The notes under the pieces: generated by a model
Seen by the model: only the letters and a program-made list of their open reading frames with translations
Databases searched by the model: none
What the model was told of the DNA's origin: nothing
Position numbers and translations under genes: made by a program
In this document: positions 35,664-44,938 of the stretch, piece by piece
How the letters are laid out: each line of letters starts with the position of its first letter
Position numbering within the stretch: the stretch's first letter is position 1
Source: JAJDIA01 sp031555145
GTDB taxonomy: Bacteria > Bacteroidota > Bacteroidia > Bacteroidales > Tannerellaceae
Assembly: GCA_031555145.1 (NCBI GenBank)
Contig: JAVBUR010000052.1
Coordinates: 1-64,000, forward strand
DNA: 64,000 bases
Direction: 5' to 3'

Positions 35664-36968
35664 TTAGCGTGAAAATACCTTGAACAGGAAGTTCATAGCA
35701 GCTTCCCACTGTTCGGGATAGGTCCAGTGTTCGGTTTCTTCCACCAGCAGCAGGTCTTTAGGGGCGGTGGTTACGTTGTAGGCTGAGTACATGGAGGTCG
35801 GCGGGCATACCATATCGTTGTAGCCGAAGGAATAGAAGCCGGGAACTGTGACCTGACGGGCGAAGTTCACCACATCATAGTATTTGGATGTTTCGAGTTT
35901 CTGGGCGGTGAACTTGTCATTCTTGTCTGCGCCGCGGAACATGTGTGGCCAGCCGCCGGCACGTCCGTTCACATAACCGGTCACGTCGCAGATGGCAGGG
36001 TAGAACGCAGCCAGTCCCTTGATACGCGGATCAAGGCCGGCGGTGATGATCGAGAGTGCCCCTCCCTGACTTCCACCACAGACGGCCACGTTGCTGCCAT
36101 CGAATTCGGGCAGGCTGAAGATATAATCCACAGCGCGGACACATCCCAGGTAAACGCGTTTGTAATAATACTCCTCTTTATTGTCGAGGTTGGCTACCTG
36201 ATAATTGGTCAGGGCGCCGTTTGCCAACTCTGTATATACGTTAGCCGGCAGGGTTACCGGGATACCATGGATACCGATTTCCAATGTGATCACACCTTTC
36301 TCGGCAGTAGCTATATCGCCGTTATAGGGACGGATACCTGCTCCGGGTACACGCAGCAGGGCAGGGTATTTACCCGGCGCTTTCGGTACACAGAGGATGC
36401 CGTAGACACGTCCGCCAATGCGGTAATTCTGGATGCCTACCTGATAGACATTGACCTTGTCGGTACAACGCTCGGGCAGTAGGGTGAGGAGGGGATTCAT
36501 CGGTATCTTGGCATTTTCGGCTTTAGCCTTGTCCCAGAAAGCGACAAAGTCAGCGGGCAGGGTTGTGGTGGGCTGAATCGCCGATACGTTGAATCCGGCA
36601 GTGGCGCGTCCTTCATATTCTTTTCCGTTATAGATAGCCCATGCCTGGCAGCGCAGGAAACCGGCTTGCTTCATAGTGCCGGCGTCGATGGTGGCTTTGC
36701 CGTCTTTCAATGTGATAGTTTTAGTTTCGCGGGCGGGCATCATATCCTCTGCCACCACATAGCGTAGTTGCGCATTGGGCAACAACACATCGTTGCGGGT
36801 GACGGTCACAAGGAATTTGACTTTCTCTCCCGGTTTGTAGTTCCAGTCCGCATGTTCGGGAGCGATGTTGACTTCAATCATTCGGCGTGCCGGTTGGGCA
36901 GCCAGTTCGCCGATGGCCAGAAAGACCAGTAGCAGGCAGAAGATCTGCCGGAGATTACGTGTTTTCAT
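35664..36968 (-). CDS. Secreted acetyl xylan esterase family protein (AXE1, CE7-like)
   Basis: The 434-residue protein has a signal peptide (LLLVFLAIGELAAQ), an N-terminal beta-sandwich (about 28-130) and an alpha/beta hydrolase of the AXE1 type. The nucleophile serine is in AVCGGSQGGALSIITAG (G-x-S-x-G), an acidic residue lies in the GYNDMVCPP region, and the catalytic histidine in VEETEHWTYPEQWE. The RVPGAGIRPYNGD stretch is characteristic of the CE7 family, which removes acetyl groups from oligosaccharides. As the last gene of a four-gene carbohydrate operon it probably deacetylates the oligosaccharide before or after GH43 action. Confidence 0.85.
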   Translation of the reverse strand: MKTRNLRQIFCLLLVFLAIGELAAQPARRMIEVNIAPEHADWNYKPGEKVKFLVTVTRNDVLLPNAQLRYVVAEDMMPARETKTITLKDGKATIDAGTMKQAGFLRCQAWAIYNGKEYEGRATAGFNVSAIQPTTTLPADFVAFWDKAKAENAKIPMNPLLTLLPERCTDKVNVYQVGIQNYRIGGRVYGILCVPKAPGKYPALLRVPGAGIRPYNGDIATAEKGVITLEIGIHGIPVTLPANVYTELANGALTNYQVANLDNKEEYYYKRVYLGCVRAVDYIFSLPEFDGSNVAVCGGSQGGALSIITAGLDPRIKGLAAFYPAICDVTGYVNGRAGGWPHMFRGADKNDKFTAQKLETSKYYDVVNFARQVTVPGFYSFGYNDMVCPPTSMYSAYNVTTAPKDLLLVEETEHWTYPEQWEAAMNFLFKVFSR

Positions 36969-36982
36969 GTATGCATTCTAAT

Positions 36983-38107
36983 TTAATATTTCCATTCAGG
37001 GAGCCATTCGATGACGGGCTTGTCCTGTTCGAAGCGGATGGGAAGCCATAGGTAGCGGCCGTCGATGGCGTTTTGGGGAGTCCAACGGTCGGCCATAAAG
37101 ATGTAGCAGTCGGGTTTGCCGTTGACTTGGAGCACGTAGGTGCTTTGTCCGTTGAAGGTTAATTCGGATTGGTCACCACGGCAGGGATTGCCGAGTTCGG
37201 TCCAGGGACCAAAAATGGATTCGGCTACGGCCGAGCGGGCCGCGTTCGGATTCCAACCGGTACAACCGGAAGCAATCAGGTAGTATTTGCCATTGCGCTT
37301 GAAGAGGGCAGGGGCTTCCATAAATCGGTTGACAAAGAAACGGCCATATTCTCCTGCATGAGTGAGGTAATCGTCGGAAAGGCGGGAGATATGCAGCGTG
37401 CTGTTCTCTTCGGAGGCAAAGATATGGTAGGCTGTGCCGTCGTCGTCGACAAACAGTGTCATATCGCGTGCCATTTGGCCACCTTCGTAGTCACGCCCTA
37501 CAAGGTTGAGGGTATCCGGATGGGCAGGCAAACCACCCCCGCCATAATCTTGTCCGGCGGAGGGAATGATGCCTGATTGGTGTACAGGTTCTACATTAAT
37601 GGGCCAGTGTCCGGCATCAGGGCGTTCGCTGTGGAGGAACTGATAGGGACCGGTCACCTGGTCGCTTACGGCTACACCCGACCGAGCCGCTTTGTAACCC
37701 ATATTTTTTGTTTCCAGGTGGAACCACATGACGTACTTGCCGGTCTTTGCGTTACGGATTACTTTGGGGCGTTCCAGTATGCAGCCTTTTTCAATATCGC
37801 TTCCGGAGCCTTCAGGCATCACTGCCAGGGCAATGCCTTCGTCTGTCCAGTTGTAGAGGTCTTTGGATGAATAACAGTGTACGCCGACTTGCGCCAGATT
37901 ACCGGCTTCGCCTTCGATCTTATGTTCACCAAACCAGTAATAGATACCGTTGTCATAGAGGATTCCAGCGCTGTGAGCGTTGATATGCACCTGGTTGTTA
38001 TCATACCATAGTTCACCGGGCGTAAACGATTGGTAACGTTTGCCCTCTCCGCACGATACGAGCAGGAACAGTAGGGCTGACAGGACGAAGGGAAGCGATT
38101 TATTCAT
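36983..38107 (-). CDS. Glycoside hydrolase family 43 lipoprotein
   Basis: The 374-residue protein has a lipoprotein signal (LLFLLVSCGEGK) and a five-bladed propeller. It has the early acidic pair in HSAGILYDNGIYYWFGEHK (general base Asp), CILERPKVIRNAKTGKYVMW, FVDDDGTAYHIFASEENSTL and FMEAPALFKRNGKYYLIASG (Glu). This set is typical of the GH43 subfamilies acting on beta-1,3-galactan or related side chains rather than classical arabinanases, though the subfamily cannot be fixed by eye. It lies 12-14 bp from its neighbours, so it belongs to one operon with an acetyl esterase and an FAD oxidoreductase. Confidence 0.87.
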   Translation of the reverse strand: MNKSLPFVLSALLFLLVSCGEGKRYQSFTPGELWYDNNQVHINAHSAGILYDNGIYYWFGEHKIEGEAGNLAQVGVHCYSSKDLYNWTDEGIALAVMPEGSGSDIEKGCILERPKVIRNAKTGKYVMWFHLETKNMGYKAARSGVAVSDQVTGPYQFLHSERPDAGHWPINVEPVHQSGIIPSAGQDYGGGGLPAHPDTLNLVGRDYEGGQMARDMTLFVDDDGTAYHIFASEENSTLHISRLSDDYLTHAGEYGRFFVNRFMEAPALFKRNGKYYLIASGCTGWNPNAARSAVAESIFGPWTELGNPCRGDQSELTFNGQSTYVLQVNGKPDCYIFMADRWTPQNAIDGRYLWLPIRFEQDKPVIEWLPEWKY

Positions 38108-38119
38108 CTTTTTAAGTAT

Positions 38120-39574
38120 TTAATTGTACGTGAACCATGCGGTGGCCTGGCAATCCTTGTTGGCAGTCACACGTATCCAACGGGCGTTGTATCCATTCGG
38201 GAACTCGTAGTGGACGTATGCCCCTGGTTGTACGGTTTGGGTGCTGTAGGTTTTGAAATGACCATCGCCTACCACATCCACTTCCAGTGTAAATGTAACG
38301 GCTGCCGGGCTGTTATGCCACAAATGTACTGATTTATGTTCAAATCCGTACATCAAATAAGGATCAGATGGTTGGTTGGCTTTTATCGCATCATTATTCC
38401 ATACGCCACCCTCGCCGGTCGGCTTGCCCCATGACCACAGGTCGTCGGTCTTTCCAAACCAGAGACCGGCTTGCGGTTGTCCGCCTAGCGGATTGCGTTC
38501 ACCGTTGAAATTCATAGGTGTAGCCTGATTTCCCCCCAGTACGAGCATGCCTAACCAGGAACAGTAATCCGGTATGATACGTAGGTGGGAACAGATGGGG
38601 CGGATTGCCCATAGCTGGCCTCCGTACAGATGGAAACCTATTTCATAGAATAGCCCGTGGCAGTCCATCAACGCCCGTTCGGTTTCTACTTCGCGGATAC
38701 GCAGCCATTCGGTATTGCTGGTTTCGTCGAAAGCACGACTCGATTTGGGTAATCGGTAGGTGATCCATCTTTTCTCGGTAGGCAGGAAGACCTTCAGCAG
38801 GGCGGAGGCATTGTCCCATCCGGTGGCCAGGATAGGGGCGCCGAAGGCAGAAGAACTCCATACTTCGGTATAGGGCTTTTCTTCCAGAATGGTCCAGGTT
38901 TTTCCGTCCCACTCGGCGAGTCGGCCGGCACTCCATTTGCGGTCGTAGTCGGTTGCTGAATAGCTGTTATTGCAGACTACTACCCGTCCATGCCGCGTAA
39001 AGCCTGATTTGAAATGAGGCTTCGAGTTGGCCGGTTCTTTCAGTTCATTATAAAGGTTACACAGCAACCGTGATTCCAACGTGTGTACGTCGGCTTCGAA
39101 GAACTCACCTTCCATCGCCAGGAAGTACACCTTATTAGCCGGATCTGTGAGGTGTGTCATGGTGGCGGCCAACCGATGGGGTACAAGGTCTTTGAATGTG
39201 CGGACATTACCCAGCGTATCGATGATATGCGGGCCTATAATGAGTTGATGGGATTCACCGTGCAGGATGCGGTTGGCATAGGTGCCTACCACGCTTTCAG
39301 GGCGTTTGCGCATCTCCAGGGCGCTGTTGATCTCATACAAACCCGTACCTGAACCAGAAGGCGTCATATGGGCTACATAGGTGATTACCCACAAGCGGTT
39401 TGCCCAAGGAAAGAGGGCGCCTGTTCCGGCTTCTGTGCGCGGAGCATGATCAGCGACCATAGCCAGGTGGGGAAATACGCCACTCACCTGGGGTTGGCTC
39501 TGCGCCTGTGCTCCCCAGCAGGAAAAGAGCAGGCAGAGCGTGGTTGTAATTGCCAGTTGAGATGTTAATTTCAT
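38120..39574 (-). CDS. Secreted protein of unknown function (possible beta-propeller carbohydrate enzyme)
   Basis: The 484-residue protein has a signal peptide (TLCLLFSCWGAQAQ). I do not recognise the family. The sequence has repeated W/Y/G-rich strands (FPWANRLWVITYVAHM, RLAEWDGKTWTILEEK, WSSSAFGAPILATGWDNA, GLWFGKTDDLWSWGKP) that look like propeller blades. It ends in a beta-sandwich-like tail (VTFTLEVDVVGDGHFKTYST). It overlaps the FAD oxidoreductase gene by 4 bp and lies with GH43 and AXE1 genes. A role in polysaccharide side-chain removal, for example a propeller lyase or glycosidase, is possible but unproven. Confidence 0.55.
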   Translation of the reverse strand: MKLTSQLAITTTLCLLFSCWGAQAQSQPQVSGVFPHLAMVADHAPRTEAGTGALFPWANRLWVITYVAHMTPSGSGTGLYEINSALEMRKRPESVVGTYANRILHGESHQLIIGPHIIDTLGNVRTFKDLVPHRLAATMTHLTDPANKVYFLAMEGEFFEADVHTLESRLLCNLYNELKEPANSKPHFKSGFTRHGRVVVCNNSYSATDYDRKWSAGRLAEWDGKTWTILEEKPYTEVWSSSAFGAPILATGWDNASALLKVFLPTEKRWITYRLPKSSRAFDETSNTEWLRIREVETERALMDCHGLFYEIGFHLYGGQLWAIRPICSHLRIIPDYCSWLGMLVLGGNQATPMNFNGERNPLGGQPQAGLWFGKTDDLWSWGKPTGEGGVWNNDAIKANQPSDPYLMYGFEHKSVHLWHNSPAAVTFTLEVDVVGDGHFKTYSTQTVQPGAYVHYEFPNGYNARWIRVTANKDCQATAWFTYN

Positions 39575-41469
39575 GGAATTGTGATTTTGTTCAGGTTGCT
39601 ATCTGTCTTTTTTTCGCCCAGTGTGCCGCCCAGGTTATAATCGGGGTAACCGGCGGGGCTTTCTTTACCGATACCTTTCAGCATCAGGTCTCTCAGGTCT
39701 CCCAGGTAGCTGTTGTATACGTCACGTGGTTTGGCATTGTGCGCTTTGCAGACGGCGGCGGCCATACCGACCACTTCGCCCATCATACCGGTGGTACGCA
39801 TCACGCGTACGGTTCCCAGTGCCACGTGTGTCACACTGATATTGCGTCCAGCCATGAAGAGGTTATCCACATTGCGGGAATAGAAACAACGGTAAGGGAT
39901 CGGGTAGGGGTGGATCGTGATATGCTTGGCGATCGATTTGAATTCGGCGCCGGGGAAATGTTCCGTATTATTCGGATCCGGATAATGCAGGTCGATCGAC
40001 CAGGATGTAGAGGCTGTGCCGTCGGGATAGGGAACATAATCGATGATGTCTTGCTCTTTCAGCAGATGATCCCCGAGCAGGCGGCGCGATTCGCGTTTGC
40101 CGGATACATAGGCTACCCATTCGAGTTCACGGTTGGCATAGCTTTCTTTTTCCGAATATTCGTTTTTCAGGAACGACCAGTTCGACAGGACTACCATCAG
40201 CCCATAGTCGCGGACGCGTTCGAAGTCGGTGATTTGGTTGTAATTCATACCGGTTTCCCAGGTCCATTCGCCCATGGTCACTTTTTCGAAGTTGGTCTCG
40301 TTGATGTCGACGCCATACTTGAATACCGGGAATGCAGACGGTTGCTCTTTTTCTTTCGAATACCATTGAACGGAGCTGCCCATCGTCATTTTGTCGGCCG
40401 TTTCGGGAGCGGTCGTTTCACCATATTCGGCTTTAGACTCGCGACCCATCATAAAGTCTGCGCCGGCCAGTGCGCCGATGGATCCATCGCCCGTACAGTC
40501 TACAAACAGTGGAGCCGAGAATACCAGTTCTTCGCCCGTTTCAATATGTTTGGCAGTAACGGTTTTGATCGATGAACCGTTTTTCTCTACCGCAAACGCA
40601 TAGTAGTTCATAAAGGGGGTGATATTCGGTTCGCCGTTGATGACGTTTACCTTTTTTTGGTCTTCATAGGTGGCGCCTGGTTGAGCATTCCCACCCTTCA
40701 TCGGACTCAGTTCTTTGACCACACCACCCAATTCGGGATAGAGACCCAGGTTGAGGCGTCCTCCGAGGTGCACGCGTACTTCCGAACTGTTGTTGCCACC
40801 CCAGATGGGACGGTCGTGTATCAGGGCTACTTTCATATCCAGGCGGGCAGCGGATACGGCGGCACAGATACCGGCTACGCCACCGCCAATGACCACGAGG
40901 TCGTATTGGCCGGCTTTTTGCGGTTTGATACCGGTTTGCTGATAGCGGAAGGCTGTTAAGTCATTCCCTCCGGCAGGAGGCATTTTGGTTGGATCGGTCG
41001 TGAAGTAAATGGCATCGCAACGACCGTTGAATCCGGTCAGGTCGTGTAGTGCGACGGTTGTTTGCGTGTTGTTGATCTCCACTGCACCTCCTTGTTGCCA
41101 TTCCCAGGCATTGCCTGTATGGCCGAAGGTGATATCGACCGGTTTGTCATCAATCAGTACCTGGAATTTACCCGGGCCTTCTTCTGAGGTCCAGGGTGAA
41201 GTCCAGTTGTATGTGCGTACATACATATAATAGGTTCCTGTACCGGGGAATGTCAGTGTAGTACTGGCATCTTGTACCGGTTTGCCCATCCCGTGTGCCA
41301 ACAGGTAGGGGGATCCCATCAGATTCATAAATTGTTGATCGGTTACCCAGCCTCCTTTCGAAGCGAAGTTCTCGGCCTCTACCCACACATCGCCACCTTT
41401 CGGCTGACATGAGATACATAAGATAAGACAGGCAATACTGATAATAATTGAGTGATAATGTGCTTTCAT
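39571..41469 (-). CDS. Secreted FAD-dependent oxidoreductase with N-terminal CBM-like domain
   Basis: The 632-residue protein has a lipoprotein-type signal (ACLILCISCQPKG). Residues about 28-160 form a carbohydrate-binding-like beta-sandwich (DVWVEAENFASKGGW ... YYMYVRTYNWTSPW). From about 190 there is an FAD fold with DLVVIGGGVAGICAAVSAAR, the WGGNNSSEVRVHLGGRL block and FVDCTGDGSIGALAGADFMM, matching FAD_oxidored-type secreted enzymes. Substrate unknown; the CBM fusion suggests it acts on polymer or oligosaccharide. It is the first gene of the operon and has a TAnnTTTG-type promoter upstream. Confidence 0.82.
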   Translation of the reverse strand: MKAHYHSIIISIACLILCISCQPKGGDVWVEAENFASKGGWVTDQQFMNLMGSPYLLAHGMGKPVQDASTTLTFPGTGTYYMYVRTYNWTSPWTSEEGPGKFQVLIDDKPVDITFGHTGNAWEWQQGGAVEINNTQTTVALHDLTGFNGRCDAIYFTTDPTKMPPAGGNDLTAFRYQQTGIKPQKAGQYDLVVIGGGVAGICAAVSAARLDMKVALIHDRPIWGGNNSSEVRVHLGGRLNLGLYPELGGVVKELSPMKGGNAQPGATYEDQKKVNVINGEPNITPFMNYYAFAVEKNGSSIKTVTAKHIETGEELVFSAPLFVDCTGDGSIGALAGADFMMGRESKAEYGETTAPETADKMTMGSSVQWYSKEKEQPSAFPVFKYGVDINETNFEKVTMGEWTWETGMNYNQITDFERVRDYGLMVVLSNWSFLKNEYSEKESYANRELEWVAYVSGKRESRRLLGDHLLKEQDIIDYVPYPDGTASTSWSIDLHYPDPNNTEHFPGAEFKSIAKHITIHPYPIPYRCFYSRNVDNLFMAGRNISVTHVALGTVRVMRTTGMMGEVVGMAAAVCKAHNAKPRDVYNSYLGDLRDLMLKGIGKESPAGYPDYNLGGTLGEKKTDSNLNKITIP

Positions 41470-41528
41470 TTTGGGTGGTTTTATGATTTTTGATGCTTCT
41501 TATTGTCGATTTTTTAGGTTTGTATGCG

Positions 41529-41536
41529 CAAACATA
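41529..41536 (-). promoter_or_regulatory. Promoter -7 box for the FAD/GH43/esterase operon
   Basis: On the minus strand the sequence reads TATGTTTG, matching TAnnTTTG, about 60 bp before the start of the FAD oxidoreductase gene. A -33 box is not clear. It sits within a small palindrome-like stretch (TTTGTATGCGCAAA). Confidence 0.5.
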
Positions 41537-41579
41537 CGCAATAATTACCATATCGGTGTTTCCTGCTGATGTTTTGTTT

Positions 41580-41587
41580 TATCTTTG
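41580..41587 (+). promoter_or_regulatory. Promoter -7 box for the DUF418 gene
   Basis: TATCTTTG matches the Bacteroidales -7 consensus. A weak TTTC/TTTG-like -33 lies about 20 bp upstream. It leaves a leader of roughly 40 bp before ATG 41636. Confidence 0.55.
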
Positions 41588-41635
41588 TTCCATTCTTTTT
41601 TTAGGCCATACAGAAACGAAATCGAATATAATAGC

Positions 41636-42814
41636 ATGTATAAGACAACATTTCAACCCAACTCCCGCCTGTATGTGGCGGACGCTCTTCGTGGAATCGC
41701 CATTTTAGGTATTATCCTGGTGCATAATGTGGAACACATGAATTTTTATCTGTTTCCCGAAACGACCAATCCCCTGATGGTGTTTCTGAACAAGTTGGCC
41801 TGGGATGGTTCGTTCTTTGCTTTCGGAGGGAAGATGTATTCGATCTTTGCCTTGATGTTCGGGTTGAGTTTCTTTATCCAGAATGATAACCAGCAACAGA
41901 AGGGGAAAGATTTTACCTGGCGTTTCGAATGGCGTATGCTGTTGCTGTTGGTGTTTGGAATGGTCAATACGTTCTTTTTTAACGGGGACATCCTGGTGTC
42001 GTATGCGTTGATGGGGATGCTGATGCCGATCTTTGGGAGGTTGAGTACGAAAGCGGTAGCAGCCCTGACTATCTTCCTGCTGATTCAGCCGATCGAAATT
42101 TTCCAACTTTGTGCGGCGCTGTGGAATCCGGACTATCAGTTGATCGATGCCAACAGTGGCAAGTACTTTGGCATGATGGCCGAAGTGCAGCGCGACGGAT
42201 CTTTCTGGGAGTGCGGTTGGAGTAACCTGAAATACGGACAGTTGTCAACCATAACCTGGAATATTGAAAACGGACGTACTACACAGCTTCCGGGCCTATT
42301 CTGTCTCGGTATGCTACTCGGACGCTTACGCCTGTTCTACAATGAAAAAGATAACCTGAAAACCTGGTTGGGTATCCTGTCGATTGTGATCCTGGTATTC
42401 TTCCCTACTTACGGCCTGTATAACCTGTTGCCCGGCTTTATTGAACGGAGAGAGATATTGTTCCCCCTGCAACTGATGCTGAAATCATGGAGCAATATGG
42501 CGCAGATGTTGATGTATGTCTCTATCCTGGTACTGCTATTCTATTCTACCAATGTCATGAACCGGATATTGACCAAACTGACTGGTTTCGGCAAGTCGAG
42601 TATGACCAACTACTTCCTCCAGTCAATGCTCGGTGCCATGTTGTATTACGGTTGGGGATTGGGCCTGTACCGCTATTGCGGACCGGCAGTCAGTCTGCTG
42701 ATTGGGGTCGGTATGTTCTATGTACAATACTTCTTCTGCAACTGGTGGTTGAAGAGTCATACACATGGTCCGATGGAAGGAATTTGGAAGAAGCTGACGT
42801 GGTTGAAGCGCTGA
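41636..42814 (+). CDS. DUF418-type multi-pass membrane protein
   Basis: From ATG at 41636 the product is 392 residues. The longer in-frame start at 41585 overlaps the promoter box and adds a non-conserved stretch. It has about 9-10 transmembrane helices. The family start RLYVADALRGIAILGIILVHN and SIFALMFGLSFFIQN match DUF418 and relatives (acyltransferase-3-like heparan-alpha-glucosaminide fold). The C-terminal FGKSSMTNYFLQSMLGAMLY block is the DUF418 signature. Function is unknown; members may be transporters or acyltransferases of the inner membrane. The stop abuts the end of the convergent S4-protein gene. Confidence 0.8.
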   Translation: MYKTTFQPNSRLYVADALRGIAILGIILVHNVEHMNFYLFPETTNPLMVFLNKLAWDGSFFAFGGKMYSIFALMFGLSFFIQNDNQQQKGKDFTWRFEWRMLLLLVFGMVNTFFFNGDILVSYALMGMLMPIFGRLSTKAVAALTIFLLIQPIEIFQLCAALWNPDYQLIDANSGKYFGMMAEVQRDGSFWECGWSNLKYGQLSTITWNIENGRTTQLPGLFCLGMLLGRLRLFYNEKDNLKTWLGILSIVILVFFPTYGLYNLLPGFIERREILFPLQLMLKSWSNMAQMLMYVSILVLLFYSTNVMNRILTKLTGFGKSSMTNYFLQSMLGAMLYYGWGLGLYRYCGPAVSLLIGVGMFYVQYFFCNWWLKSHTHGPMEGIWKKLTWLKR

Positions 42815-43252
42815 TTAGTCGTTTGAGTCCTCTTCCGTCCCAAAGTCAAAATCAAAGTCGAAGCCGTCGAACATATCATCGGGATCGGTGAATTGTTCGA
42901 GTTCGCGGCGGTCTTTCTTGGTGGGGCGTCCCATGCCGCGGGCACGGTCGACAAAACCGGATATTTTGTTGAGTTCCAGGATCTCGTACTGGTCGGGCGT
43001 CGTTACATTTTCCATGTATTCCGGTACCAGCTTAGCGCCCAGGCGGCGTTCGGTGAGTGCCAGCGCTTTGAATGAGTAGGTGATGGGCGGTTTGCGTACC
43101 TGTACAACTTCACCCACCTTCAGCATGCGCGACGGTTTGACGTTGACGCCGTTGATCATTACCCGGTTTTTCTTACAGGCTTCTACGGCAATGGTGCGTG
43201 TTTTGAAGATGCGGACAGCCCACATCCATTTATCGATACGTACTTCGTTCAT
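42815..43252 (-). CDS. S4-domain RNA-binding protein (Hsp15-like)
   Basis: The 145-residue protein has an N-terminal S4 domain (RIDKWMWAVRIFKTRTIAVE, VMINGVNVKPSRMLKVGEVV) as in the heat-shock protein Hsp15, which binds stalled 50S subunits with nascent-chain tRNA. The C-terminal half is charged, with GRPTKKDRRELEQF and a very acidic, Phe/Asp-rich tail (DDMFDGFDFDFDFGTEED). It lies 18 bp after the peptidyl-tRNA hydrolase gene, a meaningful neighbour because both act on peptidyl-tRNA rescue. It converges with no gap on the DUF418 gene. Confidence 0.85.
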   Translation of the reverse strand: MNEVRIDKWMWAVRIFKTRTIAVEACKKNRVMINGVNVKPSRMLKVGEVVQVRKPPITYSFKALALTERRLGAKLVPEYMENVTTPDQYEILELNKISGFVDRARGMGRPTKKDRRELEQFTDPDDMFDGFDFDFDFGTEEDSND

Positions 43253-43270
43253 CTGGGTCTTTGTGTTGTA

Positions 43271-43837
43271 TTAGTCTTTGTTATTGAATTGGTTCATGGT
43301 GATCTGTATCCCGGCCAGGCAGAAACTTTTGATGATCTCTACGGCGCGGTCGAGTACAGGCGGCATGGCGGCCAGTTCTTCGGGATCGAATTGCCCCAGT
43401 ACGTAATCCACCTGCCCGCCACGCGGGAACTGGTTGCCCACGCCAAAACGGAGGCGGCAGTATTCCTGTGTGCAGAGGATTTGCTGGATATTCTTCAGTC
43501 CGTTGTGTCCGGCATCACTACCTTTGGGTTTGAGGCGCAGGGTACCGAAAGGGAGGGCGATATCGTCTACCACTACCAGCAGGTTCTCGACTTCAATCCC
43601 TTCCTTTTGCAGCCAGTAGCGCACGGCATTACCACTCAGGTTCATAAAGGTATTGGGTTTGAGTACCGTCAGTTCCCGGTTCTTGATGCGCATACGGGCC
43701 ACAGCACCATAGCGTTCTTCTGTAAAACCGGCGCTGGCATCTTCCACCAATTTGTTTACGACCCGAAATCCGATATTGTGGCGTGTGCCCCAGTATTGGG
43801 AACCGATATTTCCTAATCCTACGATCAGATATTTCAT
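43271..43837 (-). CDS. pth: Peptidyl-tRNA hydrolase
   Basis: The 188-residue enzyme has the complete Pth pattern. It has the start YLIVGLGNIGSQYWGTRHNI (Asn and His of the active site), LKPNTFMNLSGNAV (Asn), and the catalytic Asp in VVVDDIALPFGTLRLKPKGS with GHNGLKNI. It cleaves the ester between tRNA and peptide on drop-off products. Length is normal. It lies between rplY and the S4 gene in the usual Bacteroidales order. Confidence 0.97.
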   Translation of the reverse strand: MKYLIVGLGNIGSQYWGTRHNIGFRVVNKLVEDASAGFTEERYGAVARMRIKNRELTVLKPNTFMNLSGNAVRYWLQKEGIEVENLLVVVDDIALPFGTLRLKPKGSDAGHNGLKNIQQILCTQEYCRLRFGVGNQFPRGGQVDYVLGQFDPEELAAMPPVLDRAVEIIKSFCLAGIQITMNQFNNKD

Positions 43838-43922
43838 GTTGTCTTTTTCTTAAAGAGAAATGGTTAATAACTAATGGTCTCCCATTAATCATTAACCATT
43901 CATCGTTAATCGTTATGCGATA

Positions 43923-44510
43923 TTACTTGCCTGTAGCAGCAGCACCACGAGCGGCACGTGTCAACTGAACGCCACAAACGACAGCATTCTTGGCATTCAT
44001 TAGTTCGAGGCCTTCGAAGTTCAGTTCGCCAACCTGCATGGATTTACCCAAGCCCAGTTTGTCTACGTTGATTGTCAGTTTTTCGGGCAGGCTGTTGTAC
44101 AAACCTTTTACTTTCAACTTGCGTTTGTTGAGGTTTAATTTACCCCCTGCTTTCACCCCTTCGGCATACCCTTCGAGTGCAACCGGAATTTCGATTACAA
44201 CCGGTTTGTCGGCGAAGATTTCCTGGAAGTCGACGTGCAACAGTTCGTCTGTTACAGCTTGGAATTGCAGGTCTTTTACGATAGCCATGATTTTTTTACT
44301 GTCGATGGTGAGTTCTACCAGGAATACTTCCGGTGTGTAGATCAAACCACGGATGCTATCAGCTGTTACGCTGAAATGAACCACTTCCTTGCCTCCATAC
44401 AGAACAGCAGGGATTTCTTTGTTAGCACGCAACGCTTTCAGCGATCTTTTCTGATCGGCAGAGCATGTTTCGATTGCTCTGGATTTTCCTTCTAATGCAA
44501 ATGTTTTCAT
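43923..44510 (-). CDS. rplY: 50S ribosomal protein L25 (general stress protein Ctc type)
   Basis: At 195 residues it has the N-terminal L25 5S-rRNA-binding domain (LKALRANKEIPAVLYGGKEV) and a TL5/CTC C-terminal beta domain (EIPVALEGYAEGVKAGGKLN). The short Ala/Gly tail (RAARGAAATGK) is common in Bacteroidales. It is followed by pth 85 bp downstream. A minus-strand TATCTTTG box lies about 80 bp upstream of the start. Confidence 0.95.
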   Translation of the reverse strand: MKTFALEGKSRAIETCSADQKRSLKALRANKEIPAVLYGGKEVVHFSVTADSIRGLIYTPEVFLVELTIDSKKIMAIVKDLQFQAVTDELLHVDFQEIFADKPVVIEIPVALEGYAEGVKAGGKLNLNKRKLKVKGLYNSLPEKLTINVDKLGLGKSMQVGELNFEGLELMNAKNAVVCGVQLTRAARGAAATGK

Positions 44511-44588
44511 CTTCTAAAAATTGTGTTACTCAAAATTAGATATTTTGCTTCCTAATTTCCCATCACACGAACGGGGCAAAAAGCGGTG

Positions 44589-44596
44589 CAAAGATA
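44589..44596 (-). promoter_or_regulatory. Promoter -7 box for rplY-pth-S4
   Basis: The minus strand reads TATCTTTG, an exact TAnnTTTG match, about 80 bp before the rplY start. A CTTG at 44613-44616 is a possible but poorly spaced -33. The rest of the 44511-44938 gap holds a CACAC/GTGTG hairpin near 44719-44740 and the lacI promoter. Confidence 0.55.
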
Positions 44597-44881
44597 GTGA
44601 ATTTATTCATTTCAAGGATACAATCCATTAGTTTTTTGCAAAATAGAGCAATAGGCGTCGTTATGAACCACAAAAATATCTGCATAAGTCTGCGTCGTTG
44701 ATCCAACATTGAGTTTTGACACACCCTCAATGTGTGAGAAAAACAGGAACATCAAACTGAACACCCTACCTCTAAGGTCTCATTTCGTGGTCTCATTCCG
44801 TTGGTGTGATAATCGCATGTTAAATAAACGTAAAATACACAAAAAAACAAGCAAATATATTGCTTGTCATTAAATTATGCA

Positions 44882-44911
44882 TACATTTGTTGACAAGTTT
44901 ACCGGTTAAGT
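44882..44911 (+). promoter_or_regulatory. Promoter and LacI-type operator (O1) of the regulator gene
   Basis: TACATTTG at 44882-44889 is a -7 box. Immediately downstream, 44896-44911 reads AGTTTACCGGTTAAGT, 14 of 16 positions identical to the perfect palindrome at 45953-45968. The operator would cover the start of transcription, suggesting autorepression by the LacI-family protein encoded just after. Confidence 0.7.
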
Positions 44912-44938
44912 ATGCGTTAAAACTAAAAAAAATCACAA

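Noticed and set aside
44719..44740. CACAC/GTGTG hairpin as a riboswitch between rplY and lacI
   Set aside because: Only a 5-bp stem is visible and no conserved aptamer elements, such as a cobalamin B12 box, were found there.
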